Of a DNA stretch of 64,000 bases, positions 26,313 to 36,467 are shown one piece after another. The notes under the pieces are model-generated. The model was not told the origin of the DNA, did not search any database, and saw nothing but the letters and a program-made list of their open reading frames with translations. The translations under genes were made by a program, and so were the position numbers. Location: positions 434,001 through 498,000 of the forward strand of contig NZ_JABBGE010000002.1 of NCBI RefSeq assembly GCF_012927245.1, written 5' to 3'. Position 1 is the stretch's first letter, and each line of letters begins with the position of its first letter. This stretch comes from Streptomyces sp. R302. GTDB taxonomy: Bacteria; Actinomycetota; Actinomycetes; Streptomycetales; Streptomycetaceae.

Positions 26313-27125
26313 ATGGCCGATTACCACGATGACCTGCGTCTTGCCCATGCCCTCGCGGATGCCGCCGACGCGGCCACCACGGCCCGCTTCCGGGCCCTCG
26401 ACCTCAAGGTCGAGACGAAGCCCGACATGACCCCGGTGAGCGAGGCGGACCGGGCCGCGGAGGAGCTGATCCGCGCCGGGCTGCAGAAGGAGCGGCCCGG
26501 GGACGCGATCCTGGGCGAGGAGTACGGCGTCGAGGGCACCGGCCCGCGCCGCTGGGTGATCGACCCGATCGACGGCACCAAGAACTACGTGCGCGGGGTG
26601 CCGGTCTGGGCGACCCTGATCGCGCTGATGGAGGAGGGCGAGTCCGGCTTCGAGCCGGTGGTCGGCGTGGTGTCGGCGCCCGCGCTCGGCCGCCGCTGGT
26701 GGGCGGCGAAGGGCCTGGGCGCCTTCACGGGCACCGGCCCGGAGTCGGGGACCCGGATCGGGGTGTCGCAGGTGGCCTCGCTGGCCGACGCCTCGTTCGC
26801 GTACTCCTCGCTGAGCGGCTGGGAGGAGCGCGGGAGGCTGGACGCCTTCCTGGACCTCACGCGCGCGTGCTGGCGGACCCGGGCCTACGGCGACTTCTGG
26901 CCGTACATGATGGTGGCCGAGGGCACGGTGGACCTGTGCGCGGAGCCGGAGCTGTCGCTGTGGGACATGGCGGCGGTGGCGATCGTGGTGCAGGAGGCCG
27001 GCGGCTCGTACACCGGCCTGGACGGCACGCCCGGCCCGCACAGCGGGAACGCGGCGGCCTCCAACGGTCTGCTGCACGAGGAGCTGCTGGGCCGGCTGGG
27101 GTCTGCGGGGACGCCCGGCGTCTGA
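26313..27125 (+). CDS. hisN: Histidinol-phosphatase, inositol-monophosphatase fold
   Basis: 270 residues; the actinobacterial histidinol-phosphate phosphatase, distinct from HisB. Metal-binding motifs of the IMPase fold: VSEADRAAEELI, ILGEEYGVEG (Glu-Glu), VIDPIDGTKNYVRG (DPIDGT) and LSLWDMAAVAIVVQEAGG (WD). I start at ATG 26313 (MADYHDDLRLA); an in-frame ATG at 26304 adds three residues. It stands apart from a his operon, as is usual for this gene. Confidence 0.9.
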   Translation: MADYHDDLRLAHALADAADAATTARFRALDLKVETKPDMTPVSEADRAAEELIRAGLQKERPGDAILGEEYGVEGTGPRRWVIDPIDGTKNYVRGVPVWATLIALMEEGESGFEPVVGVVSAPALGRRWWAAKGLGAFTGTGPESGTRIGVSQVASLADASFAYSSLSGWEERGRLDAFLDLTRACWRTRAYGDFWPYMMVAEGTVDLCAEPELSLWDMAAVAIVVQEAGGSYTGLDGTPGPHSGNAAASNGLLHEELLGRLGSAGTPGV

Positions 27126-27261
27126 ACGCGCCTCCGTCCGCCCCGGGGGACGCCTTGCGCGCCCCCTTGCCGGACCCCTCTCCCGGTGCAACTCTGGAGC
27201 CCCCACTTGTGCATTTGTGAACCGTCCTGAGGGGCGGTTCGCCGAGGAGGTGGCTCCATCC

Positions 27262-27648
27262 ATGCTCGTCCGTGACGCCATGAGCACGGTGGTCCTCACC
27301 ATCGGACCCGCCCACACACTCCGGCAGGCCGCCCGGCTGATGTCGGCCCGCCGGGTCGGCGCGGCCGTCGTCCTCGACGGCGACGCCGGGCTCGGCATCC
27401 TGACCGAGCGCGACATCCTCAACTCGCTCGGCCGGGGCGAGGACCCCGACCGGGAGCCGGCCGGCTCCCACACCACCCACGAGGTGGTCTTCGCCGCCCC
27501 CGGCTGGACCCTCCAGGAGGCGGCCGAGGCGATGACCCGAGGCGGCTTCCGCCACCTCGTGGTCCTCGACGACCTGGGACCGGTGGGCATGGTCTCGGTC
27601 CGCGACATCATCCGCTGCTGGCTGCCGGCCCACAGCGTGGCCGACTGA
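27262..27648 (+). CDS. CBS-domain pair protein
   Basis: 128 residues from ATG 27262 with Shine-Dalgarno GAGGAGG; an in-frame GTG at 27217 is less likely. Two CBS motifs fill the protein: LVRDAMSTVVLTIGPAHTLR with AAVVLDGDAGLGILTERDIL, and VVFAAPGWTLQEAAEAMTRG with HLVVLDDLGPVGMVSVRDII. Such stand-alone pairs bind adenosine nucleotides and act as energy sensors. It is 28 nt upstream of the Fur-family gene and probably co-transcribed. Confidence 0.87.
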   Translation: MLVRDAMSTVVLTIGPAHTLRQAARLMSARRVGAAVVLDGDAGLGILTERDILNSLGRGEDPDREPAGSHTTHEVVFAAPGWTLQEAAEAMTRGGFRHLVVLDDLGPVGMVSVRDIIRCWLPAHSVAD

Positions 27649-27676
27649 AATTCCCCCCGCTGTTACCCTGACCTTC

Positions 27677-28093
27677 ATGAGCGACCTGTTGGAACGACTG
27701 CGCGGACGCGGCTGGCGGATGACCGCGCAGCGCCGTGTCGTCGCCGAGGTCCTCGACGGCGACCACGTGCATCTCACCGCCGACGAGGTGCACGCCCGCG
27801 CCGTCGGGCGCCTGCCCGAGATCTCCCGTGCCACCGTCTACAACACGCTGGGCGAGATGGTGACGCTCGGTGAGGTCATCGAGGTCGCCACCGACGGCCG
27901 TGCCAAGCGGTACGACCCCAACGCCCACCGGCCGCACCAGCACCTGGTCTGCGCCGGCTGCGGCGCGATCCGGGACGTCCACCCGGCGGGCGACCCGCTG
28001 AAGGACCTGCCGGACGCGGAGCGCTTCGGCTTCACGATCTCGAACGTCGAGGTCACCTACCGCGGCCTCTGCCCGAACTGCGCGGCGGCCTAG
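27677..28093 (+). CDS. Fur-family metalloregulator (PerR/CatR-like)
   Basis: 138 residues. The winged-helix part reads GWRMTAQRRVVAEVLDGDHV and LPEISRATVYNTLGEMV. The regulatory metal region is AHRPHQHLVCAGCGAIRDVH with CxxC, and the C-terminal CPNC completes the structural zinc site. By position, between hisN/CBS and the tRNA, and by length it matches S. coelicolor SCO5206, which I believe is the peroxide sensor CatR; the name is not certain from the sequence. A strong terminator follows. Confidence 0.88.
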   Translation: MSDLLERLRGRGWRMTAQRRVVAEVLDGDHVHLTADEVHARAVGRLPEISRATVYNTLGEMVTLGEVIEVATDGRAKRYDPNAHRPHQHLVCAGCGAIRDVHPAGDPLKDLPDAERFGFTISNVEVTYRGLCPNCAAA

Positions 28094-28102
28094 CCCGTCC
28101 GC

Positions 28103-28140
28103 CGAAGAAGGGGCGCCCCACTCGGGGCGCCCCTTCTTCG
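28103..28140 (+). terminator. Terminator after the Fur-family gene
   Basis: A perfect 17-bp stem (28103-28119 with 28124-28140) and a 4-nt loop start 9 nt after the stop codon. Confidence 0.85.
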
Positions 28141-28166
28141 CGTACGCGCATCCGCCCGCGGAAACG

Positions 28167-28206
28167 CCGAAGGCCCGGATCGTACGCATACGATCCGGGC
28201 CTTCGG
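28167..28206 (-). terminator. Terminator of the first initiator tRNA gene
   Basis: A perfect 18-bp stem (28167-28184 with 28189-28206), 4-nt loop, lies 9 nt beyond the 3' end of the minus-strand tRNA gene. Being symmetrical it may also stop + strand transcription. Confidence 0.82.
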
Positions 28207-28215
28207 GCTACTGAG

Positions 28216-28289
28216 TAGCGGGGACAGGATTTGAACCTGCGACCTCTGGGTTATGAGCCCAGCGAGCTACCGAGCTGCTCCACCCCGCG
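28216..28289 (-). tRNA. Initiator tRNA-fMet (CAU), copy 1
   Basis: 74 nt without an encoded CCA. The anticodon loop is CTCATAA, and the anticodon stem has the three stacked G-C pairs (GGG/CCC) specific to initiator tRNAs. Position 1 (C) faces U72, so the first acceptor pair is unpaired, another initiator mark. The T arm GCAGGTTCAAATCCTGT is standard. The mature sequence is identical to the copy at 30583-30656. Confidence 0.96.
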
Positions 28290-28337
28290 TCGGTGAACAC
28301 CACCTTACGGGACTCCCGTGACAGGAGCAAATCGCTT

Positions 28338-30371
28338 CTAGGCCGTGAGCTCCTGGTGCAGCGCCTCGCTGAGCCGCGCCGCCCGCTCGGCGACCTCGGC
28401 CGGACCGAGCTCCACGGCGCGGGCGCACCACTTGCGGCCCTCGGACAGCTCGCCCCGGCGGGCGGCGAGCAGCGCGAGGCGGAGCGCGGCGCGGCCGTGC
28501 CCGGCCCGGGCGGCCCGGGTCCACCAGAGGGCGGCCTCGCGCTCGCTGCCCTCGCGGGCGAGGAGCAGTCCGAGGTTGAAGGCGCCGTTGCGGCTGCCGG
28601 CCTCGGCGGCCTCCCGGTACCAGCGGGCGGCCCCGGTGAGGTCGCCCCGGCCGGCGGCGAGCATGCCGACCCGGACCTGGGCGCGCCGGTGGCCCTGCTG
28701 GGCGGCCCGCTCGTACCACTCCTCGCACTCGGTCTTCTGGTCCACGGGCGCGCCGAGGACCACCGGACCGGGCTCGGGGCGGCGGGCGTCGAGGAGGGTG
28801 GCGAGCCGGAAGGCGGCCTCGGCGCTGCCACCGCCCGCCGCGCAGCGCAGATGGCGCTCGGCGGTCCGCTCGTCGCCGTCGCGCAGGGCGGCGATGCCGA
28901 CCTGGAGGGCGGCCTCGGTGTGCCCGGCGGCGGCGGCCCGCTCGTACCAGGCGAGCGCGGAGCGGTCCTCGTCGCGGCCGGCGTGGATGATGCCGAGGTT
29001 GAAGGCGGCGTCCACGGAGCCGGCCTCGGCGGCCTTGGAGAACCACGGCTCGGCGCCGCCCGCGTCCCCGGCCTGGAGGAGAAGCACGGCGAGCGCGTTG
29101 GCGGCCTCGCGGTGGCCGGCGTAGGCGGCGCGGCGGTACCACTGCTCGGCCTGCGGGAGGCGGTCCTGGGCGGCGCAGAGCAGGCCGAGGTTGTAGGCGC
29201 CGTTGACGTCCCCGGCGTCCATGGCGGCGCGGTACCAGCGCTCGGCGGTCTGCTGCTCGCCGCGGGCGGCGTGCAGGGCTCCGAGGGCGTTGGCGGCGTT
29301 GCCGTCGCCGTCCTGGGCGGCGCGCAGCCACCAGACGGCGGCGGACTCCTCGTCGCCGGCGTCGCGCAGCAGGAAGCCGAGGGCGCAGGCGGCCTTGGCC
29401 TCGCCCTCCTTGGCGGAGCTGAGGTACCAGCGGCCGGCCTCCTTCAGCTCGCCGCGCTGTTCCAGGATGGCTCCGAGGTGCAGCGCGGCCCGCCGGTGTC
29501 CCCGGGCGGCCGCCTGCCGGAACCACTGCTCGGCCTCGCCGAGCGGCCCGGCGCCGCCGTTCTCGCCGGTCCCGCCGGTCCGGGCCGGGACGGGGACGGG
29601 GGCGGACGGCCGGTCGTCGCCGGTGGGCGCGGGGTCGGCCGCGCGCAGGCGGCCGGCCGTGTCGTACGGGCGGCGCGCGGGGCCCGCGTCGGTGGGGCCG
29701 TACGTGTGCGGGCCGCGGAGGGTCTCGGTGGCGCGCCGCTCCAGGGCGAGGGCGAGGCGGTACGCGGCCTCGCGGTGGCCCTGCTCGGCGGCGGCGCGCA
29801 GCCAGCGCTCGGCGCCGACGTCGCTGCGGTGCTCCAGGAGCTCGGCGAGGGCGTAGGCGCCCAGGGCGTGGCCCTGTTCGGCGGCCTGGCGGAGCCAGTA
29901 CTCGGCGGCGGGCTCGTCGCCGCGCTCGCGGTGGTGGCGGCCCAGGGCGTGCGCGGCCGGCGCGGAGCCGGCGACGGCGGCGACCCGCCACCAGCCGGCG
30001 GCCTCGTCGGGGTAGCCGCGCTGGTGGAGGAGGACGCCGAGGTTGTTGGCGGCGGCCCGGTCGCCGTCGGCGGTGGCGCCGCGCAGGAAGGGCTCGGCGC
30101 CGTCGAGGTCGCCGCGGCGGAGCAGGAGGGCGCCGAGGGCGCTCATGGCGTCGGTGTCACCGCGCTCGGCGGCCCTGCGGTGCCGGCCCTCGGTCTCGGC
30201 CTCGGTCTCGGCCTCGGTGTCCGGTCCGGCGTCCGGGACGGCCCCGGCTCGGGAGGTGGTGTCGACGAGCGCATCGACGGCCGGCACGGCCTCGATGATC
30301 TCGTCCGCGGCATTTCTGGCGTGCCGCTGCACAAACCGCCCTGTCTCCAACAGAGTTGCCCTGTCCCCCAT
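28338..30371 (-). CDS. Sel1/TPR-repeat protein
   Basis: 677 residues from ATG 30371 (an in-frame ATG at 30380 adds three). After an N-terminal segment (ETGRFVQRHARNAADEIIEA) the protein is almost wholly made of about 13-15 Sel1-like repeats of ~36 residues. Each carries the pattern AExWxRxAAxxGxxxAAxxL, for example AERWYRAAMDAGDVNGAYNL. A Pro/Gly/Arg-rich low-complexity insert interrupts them at about residues 215-275. No signal peptide is seen, so it is probably a cytoplasmic protein-interaction scaffold. Its partner is unknown. It lies between the two initiator tRNA genes on the same strand. Confidence 0.88.
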   Translation of the reverse strand: MGDRATLLETGRFVQRHARNAADEIIEAVPAVDALVDTTSRAGAVPDAGPDTEAETEAETEGRHRRAAERGDTDAMSALGALLLRRGDLDGAEPFLRGATADGDRAAANNLGVLLHQRGYPDEAAGWWRVAAVAGSAPAAHALGRHHRERGDEPAAEYWLRQAAEQGHALGAYALAELLEHRSDVGAERWLRAAAEQGHREAAYRLALALERRATETLRGPHTYGPTDAGPARRPYDTAGRLRAADPAPTGDDRPSAPVPVPARTGGTGENGGAGPLGEAEQWFRQAAARGHRRAALHLGAILEQRGELKEAGRWYLSSAKEGEAKAACALGFLLRDAGDEESAAVWWLRAAQDGDGNAANALGALHAARGEQQTAERWYRAAMDAGDVNGAYNLGLLCAAQDRLPQAEQWYRRAAYAGHREAANALAVLLLQAGDAGGAEPWFSKAAEAGSVDAAFNLGIIHAGRDEDRSALAWYERAAAAGHTEAALQVGIAALRDGDERTAERHLRCAAGGGSAEAAFRLATLLDARRPEPGPVVLGAPVDQKTECEEWYERAAQQGHRRAQVRVGMLAAGRGDLTGAARWYREAAEAGSRNGAFNLGLLLAREGSEREAALWWTRAARAGHGRAALRLALLAARRGELSEGRKWCARAVELGPAEVAERAARLSEALHQELTA

Positions 30372-30540
30372 AAATACCATCGTCGCACCACCCGCAACCC
30401 GCGCACACCCGGTATACCGCAGCCCGTGAGGTCACCTCAGCGTTTTGTCGACATGCCCACAGAGAGACAAGTCAAACACGTCACGCCTCAACTCGCCCCT
30501 TCCGTACCGCTCTTCGGGGCCCTCCGTCACCCCGACACGC

Positions 30541-30580
30541 GACGAGGGCCCGGATCCTTATGGATCCGAGCCCTCGTGTC
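30541..30580 (-). terminator. Terminator of the second initiator tRNA gene
   Basis: An inverted repeat with arms around 30542-30557 and 30562-30577, one mismatch and the loop TTAT. It lies directly past the 3' end of the minus-strand tRNA at 30583. Confidence 0.75.
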
Positions 30581-30582
30581 AG

Positions 30583-30656
30583 TAGCGGGGACAGGATTTG
30601 AACCTGCGACCTCTGGGTTATGAGCCCAGCGAGCTACCGAGCTGCTCCACCCCGCG
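30583..30656 (-). tRNA. Initiator tRNA-fMet (CAU), copy 2
   Basis: Identical in mature sequence to the copy at 28216-28289, with the same anticodon CAT, three G-C pairs in the anticodon stem and unpaired 1-72. No CCA is encoded. It sits 44 nt past the end of the UPF0182 gene on the same strand. Confidence 0.96.
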
Positions 30657-30700
30657 TCGGTGAAGTAACACTATCACGACGCGGGGTGCAGCCTTGCAGG

Positions 30701-33640
30701 TCAGCTGCCCTCGGCCGGCTTCTCGGCACCGCCCGTACCGGACGGCTGGAGCTTCGCGCCGGCCTCGGCGGCCTTCTGCAGCGCGGTCTGGAGGTCCTCC
30801 TGGGCCTTGCCGTAGGCCGCCCAGTCCTGCTTCGCCAGCGCCGCCTCGCCCTCGTCGTACGCCTTCTGGGCGTCGGCGATGGCCTGCTTCAGCGCCGCGT
30901 CCGCCGAGGCCGGCGGCTGCGGGGTGGCCGGCGGCTGCTCGGTGTCCGGCGGCGTCGTCGGCGGGGTCGTCGGCGGGGTCGTGCCCTCCACCCCGAAGAC
31001 CGCGTTGAGCGCGTCCGTGAGGTTGTTCTGGAACACCGTGGTGTCCTTGGTGGTGTCGCCGCCCGGCTGGTCGGCGTCCACGTACGACACCGCGACCTTC
31101 TTCAGGAGCGGGTAGAGCGCGTTCCGCCCCTGGGCGTAGACCGGCTCCACGTACAGGAACCCGCCGTCGAGCGGCACGGTGAGCAGGTTGCCGTACTGGA
31201 TGTCCGAGTCGGCGCCCTTCATGTCGCGGACGAAGGTGGCCACGTCGGGCAGACCGTTGAGCTTGCTCTGCACCTGCGCCGGCCCCGGCACGTCCTCGGT
31301 GACCCGGAGCAGCCTCAGCCGGCCGTACTCCTTGCTGGTGGCGTCGGCGTCGACCGCCATGAAGCCGCCCAGGTTGGGCCGCCCGTTGGGGGTGAACGTC
31401 GTGGTCAGCGAGAAGCGCTGGGCGTCGTCCCCGGGCATCTTCATGCTCAGGTAGTACGGCGGCACCGCCACGTTGTCCTTGTTGGTCGGGTCGTTCGGCA
31501 CCTGCCAGGCGTCCGAGCCGCTGTAGAACTGGGCCGGGTCGGTGACGTGGTACCGGGTGAGCAGCTCGCGCTGGACCTTGAACATGTCCTGCGGGTAGCG
31601 CAGGTGCTCCAGGAGGTCGCCCTTGACCTCGGACTTGGGCTTCACCGTGCCGGGGAAGGCCTTCATCCAGGTCTTCAGGACCGGGTCCTCGGTGTCCCAC
31701 TGGTAGAGGGTGACCGAGCCGTCGTAGGCGTCGACGGTGGCCTTCACCGAGTTGCGGATGTAGTTGACCTGGTTCTGCTGGGCGACGACCGCGCGCTGCT
31801 GGTTGCCGACGGTCAGCGAGTCGGCGGTGGTGTCGCCGAGCGTGGTCCGCGAGGCGTACGGGTAGCCGTTGGTGGTCGTGTACGCGTCGACGATCCACTG
31901 GATCTTCCCGTCGACGACCGCCGGGTAGGCGTCGCCGTCGATGGTCAGCCAGGGGGCGACGGCCTCGACGCGCTGCTTGGGCGTGCGGTTGTACAGGATC
32001 CGCGAGCCGTCGCCGATGGCCCCGGAGTAGAGGATCTGCGGCTCGCTGAAGGCCACCGCGTAGGCCGCGCGGTTGAAGGCGTTCTCCAGGCTGACGCCGC
32101 TGTCGCCCTCGTAGCTGGTGATCTTCTCGCCGTTCTCCTCGTAGTCCAGCTCCTTCTGGGGGCCGCCCACGATCGAGTACTGGTCGGTCTTCTCGCCGTA
32201 GTAGATCTTCTGCTGGTACTTCCCGAGCTCACCGGTGGTCGGCAGGCCCGACTCGGTGAAGACCGGGGAGCCGTTGGCGTCGGTCTGGGTGCCGCGGGCC
32301 ATGATGGCGCCGTAGCCGTGGGTGTAGGTGAAGTGGTCGTTGATCCAGTTCCGCTTCGGGATGCCGCGGATGTTCAGCTCGCGCAGACCGATGACGACGT
32401 CCTGGCCCTGGTAGTGGTCCACGTCGAGCGTCGTCGGGAACTGGTAGTACTTCCGCTTCTGCTCCAGCTGCTGGAAGGTCGGCGAGACGATGTTCGGGTC
32501 GAGGAGGCGGTAGGCGGCCGCCGTGTCGGCGTCCGTGCGCAGCTTGTCCTTGGCCTTCACCGTCGACTTGCCCGAGTAGTTCTCCAGCTTGGTGTCGTCG
32601 ATCGCGTACGCCTTGCGGGTCGCGTCGATGTTGTTCTGGATGTACGGGGCTTCCTTGGCCTGCTCGTTCGGCTGGACCTGGAACTTCTGCACGATCGCCG
32701 GGTACAGGCCGCCGATGAGGACGGCGGAGAGCACCATCAGGCCGAAGCCGATGACCGGCAGCTGCCAGGTGCGGCGCCACAGGGTGGCGAAGAAGAGCAC
32801 GGCGCAGATGACGGCGATGCAGAACAGGATGGTCTTCGCCGGCAGGTAGGCGTTGGCGTCGACGTACCGGAGGCCCGTCCAGTTGCCGGTGGCCTTGAAG
32901 TCGCTGGACTTCACCGCCAGGCCGTACCGGTCGAGCCAGTACGCCACAGCCTTCAGCGCCACGAAGACGCCGAGCAGCACCGAGAGGTGGCCGGTGGCGG
33001 CGGCGGTCGCGCGGGCACCGGGGCTGGTGACCCGCAGCCCGCCGTACAGGTAGTGGGTGATCGCCGAGGCGATCAGCGAGAGCACCACCGCGGCGAAGCC
33101 GAAGGCCAGCAGGAAGCGGAACCACGGCAGGTCGAAGGCGTAGAAGGAGACGTCCTTGCCGAACTGGACGTCCTTCTCGCCGAAGTCCACGCCGTTGACC
33201 CACATGAGCCAGGTGCGCCACTGGCCGGAGGCGGAGGCGCCGGCGATCAGCCCCACCAGGGCGGTGATCGCGAGCAGCACCCACTTCTTGAAGGGGGCGA
33301 CGCCCATCCGGTACCGGTCGAGGCTCTGCTGCTCCAGCGACATCGCGCTCAGCGGAGGACGGAGCCGGTACGCCAGCCAGATGTTGAAGCCGACGGCGAG
33401 GCCCATCAGCAGGCCGAAGACCGCGAACAGGCCGATCTTGGTCCACAGGGTGGTGGTGAACACGGACGAGTACTGGACCGAGCGGTACCAGAGCCAGTCC
33501 GTCCAGAACCCGGCGAACATCACGAACGCCATGGCAAGGACGGCCAGTACGCCCAGTGTCATCAGCAGGGTGCGGGCCCGCCGGGACGGCCGGCCGACTC
33601 TGATCCTTGGCCCGGACGGGCTGCCGCCACGGTCCGGCAT
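30701..33640 (-). CDS. UPF0182 family large membrane protein
   Basis: 979 residues from ATG 33640 ([10 protein letters not shown]); the frame is open for 23 more codons but these look non-coding. Seven hydrophobic segments fill the first ~330 residues, with the family stretch [21 protein letters not shown] large extracytoplasmic domain follows, including [17 protein letters not shown] text and [20 protein letters not shown]. The C-terminus has a Pro/Thr repeat ([16 protein letters not shown]) and an Ala-rich amphipathic helix. The family is widespread in actinobacteria, conserved and of unknown function. Confidence 0.9.
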   Translation of the reverse strand: MPDRGGSPSGPRIRVGRPSRRARTLLMTLGVLAVLAMAFVMFAGFWTDWLWYRSVQYSSVFTTTLWTKIGLFAVFGLLMGLAVGFNIWLAYRLRPPLSAMSLEQQSLDRYRMGVAPFKKWVLLAITALVGLIAGASASGQWRTWLMWVNGVDFGEKDVQFGKDVSFYAFDLPWFRFLLAFGFAAVVLSLIASAITHYLYGGLRVTSPGARATAAATGHLSVLLGVFVALKAVAYWLDRYGLAVKSSDFKATGNWTGLRYVDANAYLPAKTILFCIAVICAVLFFATLWRRTWQLPVIGFGLMVLSAVLIGGLYPAIVQKFQVQPNEQAKEAPYIQNNIDATRKAYAIDDTKLENYSGKSTVKAKDKLRTDADTAAAYRLLDPNIVSPTFQQLEQKRKYYQFPTTLDVDHYQGQDVVIGLRELNIRGIPKRNWINDHFTYTHGYGAIMARGTQTDANGSPVFTESGLPTTGELGKYQQKIYYGEKTDQYSIVGGPQKELDYEENGEKITSYEGDSGVSLENAFNRAAYAVAFSEPQILYSGAIGDGSRILYNRTPKQRVEAVAPWLTIDGDAYPAVVDGKIQWIVDAYTTTNGYPYASRTTLGDTTADSLTVGNQQRAVVAQQNQVNYIRNSVKATVDAYDGSVTLYQWDTEDPVLKTWMKAFPGTVKPKSEVKGDLLEHLRYPQDMFKVQRELLTRYHVTDPAQFYSGSDAWQVPNDPTNKDNVAVPPYYLSMKMPGDDAQRFSLTTTFTPNGRPNLGGFMAVDADATSKEYGRLRLLRVTEDVPGPAQVQSKLNGLPDVATFVRDMKGADSDIQYGNLLTVPLDGGFLYVEPVYAQGRNALYPLLKKVAVSYVDADQPGGDTTKDTTVFQNNLTDALNAVFGVEGTTPPTTPPTTPPDTEQPPATPQPPASADAALKQAIADAQKAYDEGEAALAKQDWAAYGKAQEDLQTALQKAAEAGAKLQPSGTGGAEKPAEGS

Positions 33641-33775
33641 CTGGAAAGCCAACGTGCGCCCCTCGGTGTTGATGCGTCGGAAAGCGGGCCCCGCGATCGT
33701 AGGGCCCACTGGTGCAACTTACCGACGCTTTACCTAGTTCCCGTCTCCGGGGGAAGAGGAGGCAGGATATTGGTC

Positions 33776-34315
33776 ATGTCCAACCTTTCCCCCTCGGGCC
33801 CGCCGATGGCCTCCAGTCCCCTCACCCGTGCGGTGCTCGAGATCGACGAGTACGCCTCCGGCCTCGGCTGGGACCGGCCCGCCCGCCTCTTCGCCCTGGT
33901 CGACACCGCCCGGCTGCGCGCCCAGGCGCCCTCGCTGAAGCTCGGCGAGGACGCGACCGCCTACACCCCCATCGAGCAGGAGGAGATCCCCAAGGGCAAG
34001 CCGCTCGACGAGTTCCTCGGCACCATCGCCTGGCCGGACGGGGTCGCCGGCTGCGCCCTGACCGTGGAGCGGCTGATGCTGCCGCCGTCGGCGGAGGCCC
34101 AGGTCCCCAAGGACCTGAGCGGCGCCAAGCTGAACAAGTGGGTGGCCGGGCACCCGGACCGCCAGGAGGTCCGGATGACGGTGGCCGTGCTGCGGACCGG
34201 CGCCCGGGAGGCGGCGATCCGGCTGCGCGAGAAGGACTCGCCGACCGAGGTGCTGACCGGCCCGGACCTGGTGCCGGGGCTCGCCGACGCGCTCGCGGCG
34301 ACCTTCGAGAGCTGA
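33776..34315 (+). CDS. PPA1309 family protein
   Basis: 179 residues, ATG 33776. It opens with a Ser/Pro-rich stretch, then LTRAVLEIDEYASGLGWDRP and ARLFALVDTARLRAQAP, the family signature, followed by DEFLGTIAWPDGVAGCALTV. This small cytoplasmic family is confined to actinobacteria and has no known function. It is divergent from the UPF0182 gene; the pairing is conserved in Streptomyces, as far as I recall. Confidence 0.87.
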   Translation: MSNLSPSGPPMASSPLTRAVLEIDEYASGLGWDRPARLFALVDTARLRAQAPSLKLGEDATAYTPIEQEEIPKGKPLDEFLGTIAWPDGVAGCALTVERLMLPPSAEAQVPKDLSGAKLNKWVAGHPDRQEVRMTVAVLRTGAREAAIRLREKDSPTEVLTGPDLVPGLADALAATFES

Positions 34316-34317
34316 GC

Positions 34318-34354
34318 GGTACGGGTAGGGGGCCCCGCGCGGGGCCCCGTACCG
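34318..34354. terminator. Bidirectional terminator, PPA1309 gene / PDZ protease gene
   Basis: A compound inverted repeat: outer arms GGTACGG/CCGTACC enclose a GGGGCCCCG/CGGGGCCCC core. It fills the gap between two convergent stop codons. Confidence 0.78.
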
Positions 34355-34356
34355 GT

Positions 34357-35445
34357 TCAGCTCTTCGCGCAGCTCGGGAGGCCCGCCGTGTCGCCCTTGC
34401 GGAGCTTCTCCAGCGACTTCGTGGCGTCGTCGATGGTGTCGACCTTGATGAGGGTGAGCCCCTCGGGCGTGTCGCCGGCCGCGGTGGCGCAGTTGGCGGC
34501 GGGGGTGAGGAAGTACTCGGCGCCCGCGTTCCGCGCGCCGACCAGCTTCATCTGGATGCCGCCGATCGGGCCGACCTTGCCGTCGTCGTCGATGGTGCCG
34601 GTGCCCGCGACGAACTTCCCGCCGGTGAGGCTCTCCGGGGTCAGCTTGTCGACGATGCCGAGCGCGAACATCAGGCCCGCGCTGGGGCCGCCGACGTCGG
34701 CCAGCTTGATGTCGATGGTGAACGGGAAGACGTGGTCGGTGCCGGCCTGGATGCCGACGATCGCCCGGTCGCCCTCCTCGGACTTCGCGGTGGTGAGGGA
34801 CACCTTCCGGGTGACGGTGGCCTCCTCGTGCGCCTTCTCGGCGGCGGCCGCCTCCTTGGCCGGGACGATCGTGAACTCGACCTTCTGGCCAGGCTTCCGC
34901 TTGGTCACCTGCGCGGCGACGTCCGCCGGCCTCATGACCTCCACGCCGTCGACGGCCTTGATCACGTCACCGGCGTGGAGGGTGCCCTCCGCCGGGGAGT
35001 CCTTCACCACGGAGGCGACGACGACGCTCGTGGTGAAGGGGATGCCGAGCTCGTCGAGGGCCGCGACCTTGGCGCTCTCCTGCGACTGGGAGAACTCCTC
35101 CGCGTTCTCCTGGCTCGACTCCTCCTCCGTCTTCCCGTCCGGGTAGAGGGTGTCGTGCGGCACCACCACGTTGTCGTGGGTCAGCCAGCCGTAGACCGCC
35201 TCGACGGCGTTCATCTTGTAGTCCGCGCTGGTGACCCTGACCGTGGTCATGTTGAGGTGGCCGTCGGTCGGGTACGTCTTGCGACCGGAGATCTGGAGGA
35301 CCGGCTCGCCGCGCGCCTCGCCGAGCGTGTTGACCGTGGGACCGGGGCTCATCTCCGAGTACGGCACCGGGATCAGGACGCCGGCGATCAGCAGGCAGAT
35401 CAGGACCAGGGTGGAGGCGAGCATCGTCGCGGTGCGGCGTGGCAT
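34357..35445 (-). CDS. PDZ-domain S16 (Lon-like) serine protease, YlbL family
   Basis: 362 residues. One N-terminal membrane anchor (STLVLICLLIAGVLIPVPYS) puts the rest outside the cytoplasm. A PDZ domain (SVVVASVVKDSPAEGTLHAG; DVIKAVDGVEV) is followed by a Lon-type proteolytic domain with the Ser in DVGGPSAGLMFALGIVD and the Lys of the Ser-Lys dyad in GGIQMKLVGARNAGA. It is full length and looks active. Relatives degrade membrane or secreted proteins (CtpA/YlbL partners in Bacillus). The small membrane gene upstream is on the same strand. Confidence 0.9.
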   Translation of the reverse strand: MPRRTATMLASTLVLICLLIAGVLIPVPYSEMSPGPTVNTLGEARGEPVLQISGRKTYPTDGHLNMTTVRVTSADYKMNAVEAVYGWLTHDNVVVPHDTLYPDGKTEEESSQENAEEFSQSQESAKVAALDELGIPFTTSVVVASVVKDSPAEGTLHAGDVIKAVDGVEVMRPADVAAQVTKRKPGQKVEFTIVPAKEAAAAEKAHEEATVTRKVSLTTAKSEEGDRAIVGIQAGTDHVFPFTIDIKLADVGGPSAGLMFALGIVDKLTPESLTGGKFVAGTGTIDDDGKVGPIGGIQMKLVGARNAGAEYFLTPAANCATAAGDTPEGLTLIKVDTIDDATKSLEKLRKGDTAGLPSCAKS

Positions 35446-35528
35446 GGAACGACAGTACGGGACTCGCCTGTGCGCGCACCCGTGGGGCGGTCCGTACGGG
35501 ACGCCGCCCGGCCTCCGTCAGGGGCCGG

Positions 35529-35741
35529 TCAGGACTCCGCGGGGGCCGGCTCGGCCACGGGCCGGAACGGCGCGGAATCGGGTGCGGTGGGGTGGGAACG
35601 CTCCATGGCGTCCCTGAAGCGGGCGTAGCCGGCGAGTTCGGCCACGTCACCTATCGTCTTGTTCCTCTGGACCCAGCTTCCCCATATCGCCGCGCCGACG
35701 ACTGCGAAAAGCGGAATCAGCAACCAGGCCAGCACTGCCAT
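35529..35741 (-). CDS. Small conserved membrane protein
   Basis: 70 residues: one N-terminal membrane helix (AWLLIPLFAVVGAAIWGSWV), then a short basic and amphipathic segment (DVAELAGYARFRDAMERSHP) and a Pro/Ala tail. This architecture is conserved among Streptomyces, but I know no function. It lies 84 nt upstream of the PDZ protease gene on the same strand and may be co-transcribed with it. Confidence 0.75.
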   Translation of the reverse strand: MAVLAWLLIPLFAVVGAAIWGSWVQRNKTIGDVAELAGYARFRDAMERSHPTAPDSAPFRPVAEPAPAES

Positions 35742-35872
35742 CCCGACCTCCCATCCCCAGTGAGTTGATCAGCAGATTATTCATCTGTGCCACCAACGCT
35801 CGGGCCTGGGGGTCGGTTACGCAAATCGGGCGTTCGGCTACACCGTGTCGGCGCGCCTGCTTGCACGATTCC

Positions 35873-35945
35873 GGGCGAGAGCTCAGCAGGCCCCCACCCT
35901 CCCCCAGACTTCGTCCGGGGGGACCCCCACCCTCGGGGCGAGAGC

Positions 35946-35957
<12 letters not shown>
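35873..35957. repeat. Palindromic interspersed element flanked by a 22-bp direct repeat
   Basis: The 22-bp sequence GGGCGAGAGCTCAGCAGGCC(CC) occurs at 35873-35894 and again at 35936-35957. Between them is a GC-rich palindrome (about 35898-35929) of the form CCCCCAGACTTCGTCC then GGGGGGACCCCCA, a motif I recognise as recurrent in Streptomyces genomes. The right-hand direct repeat covers the last codons of moaE. A related element lies in adnA (60554-60589). The remainder of 35742-35872 shows no gene. Confidence 0.75.
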
Positions 35958-36407
<450 letters not shown>

Positions 36408-36467
36408 GCCGTCCATGGTGCCGCACGCCTCCGACATCCCGGAATAGCGTTTTCGACCGGTGGACCG

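Noticed and set aside
28216..28289. Elongator tRNA-Met
   Set aside because: The anticodon stem has three consecutive G-C pairs and position 1 is unpaired with 72, which marks the initiator type.
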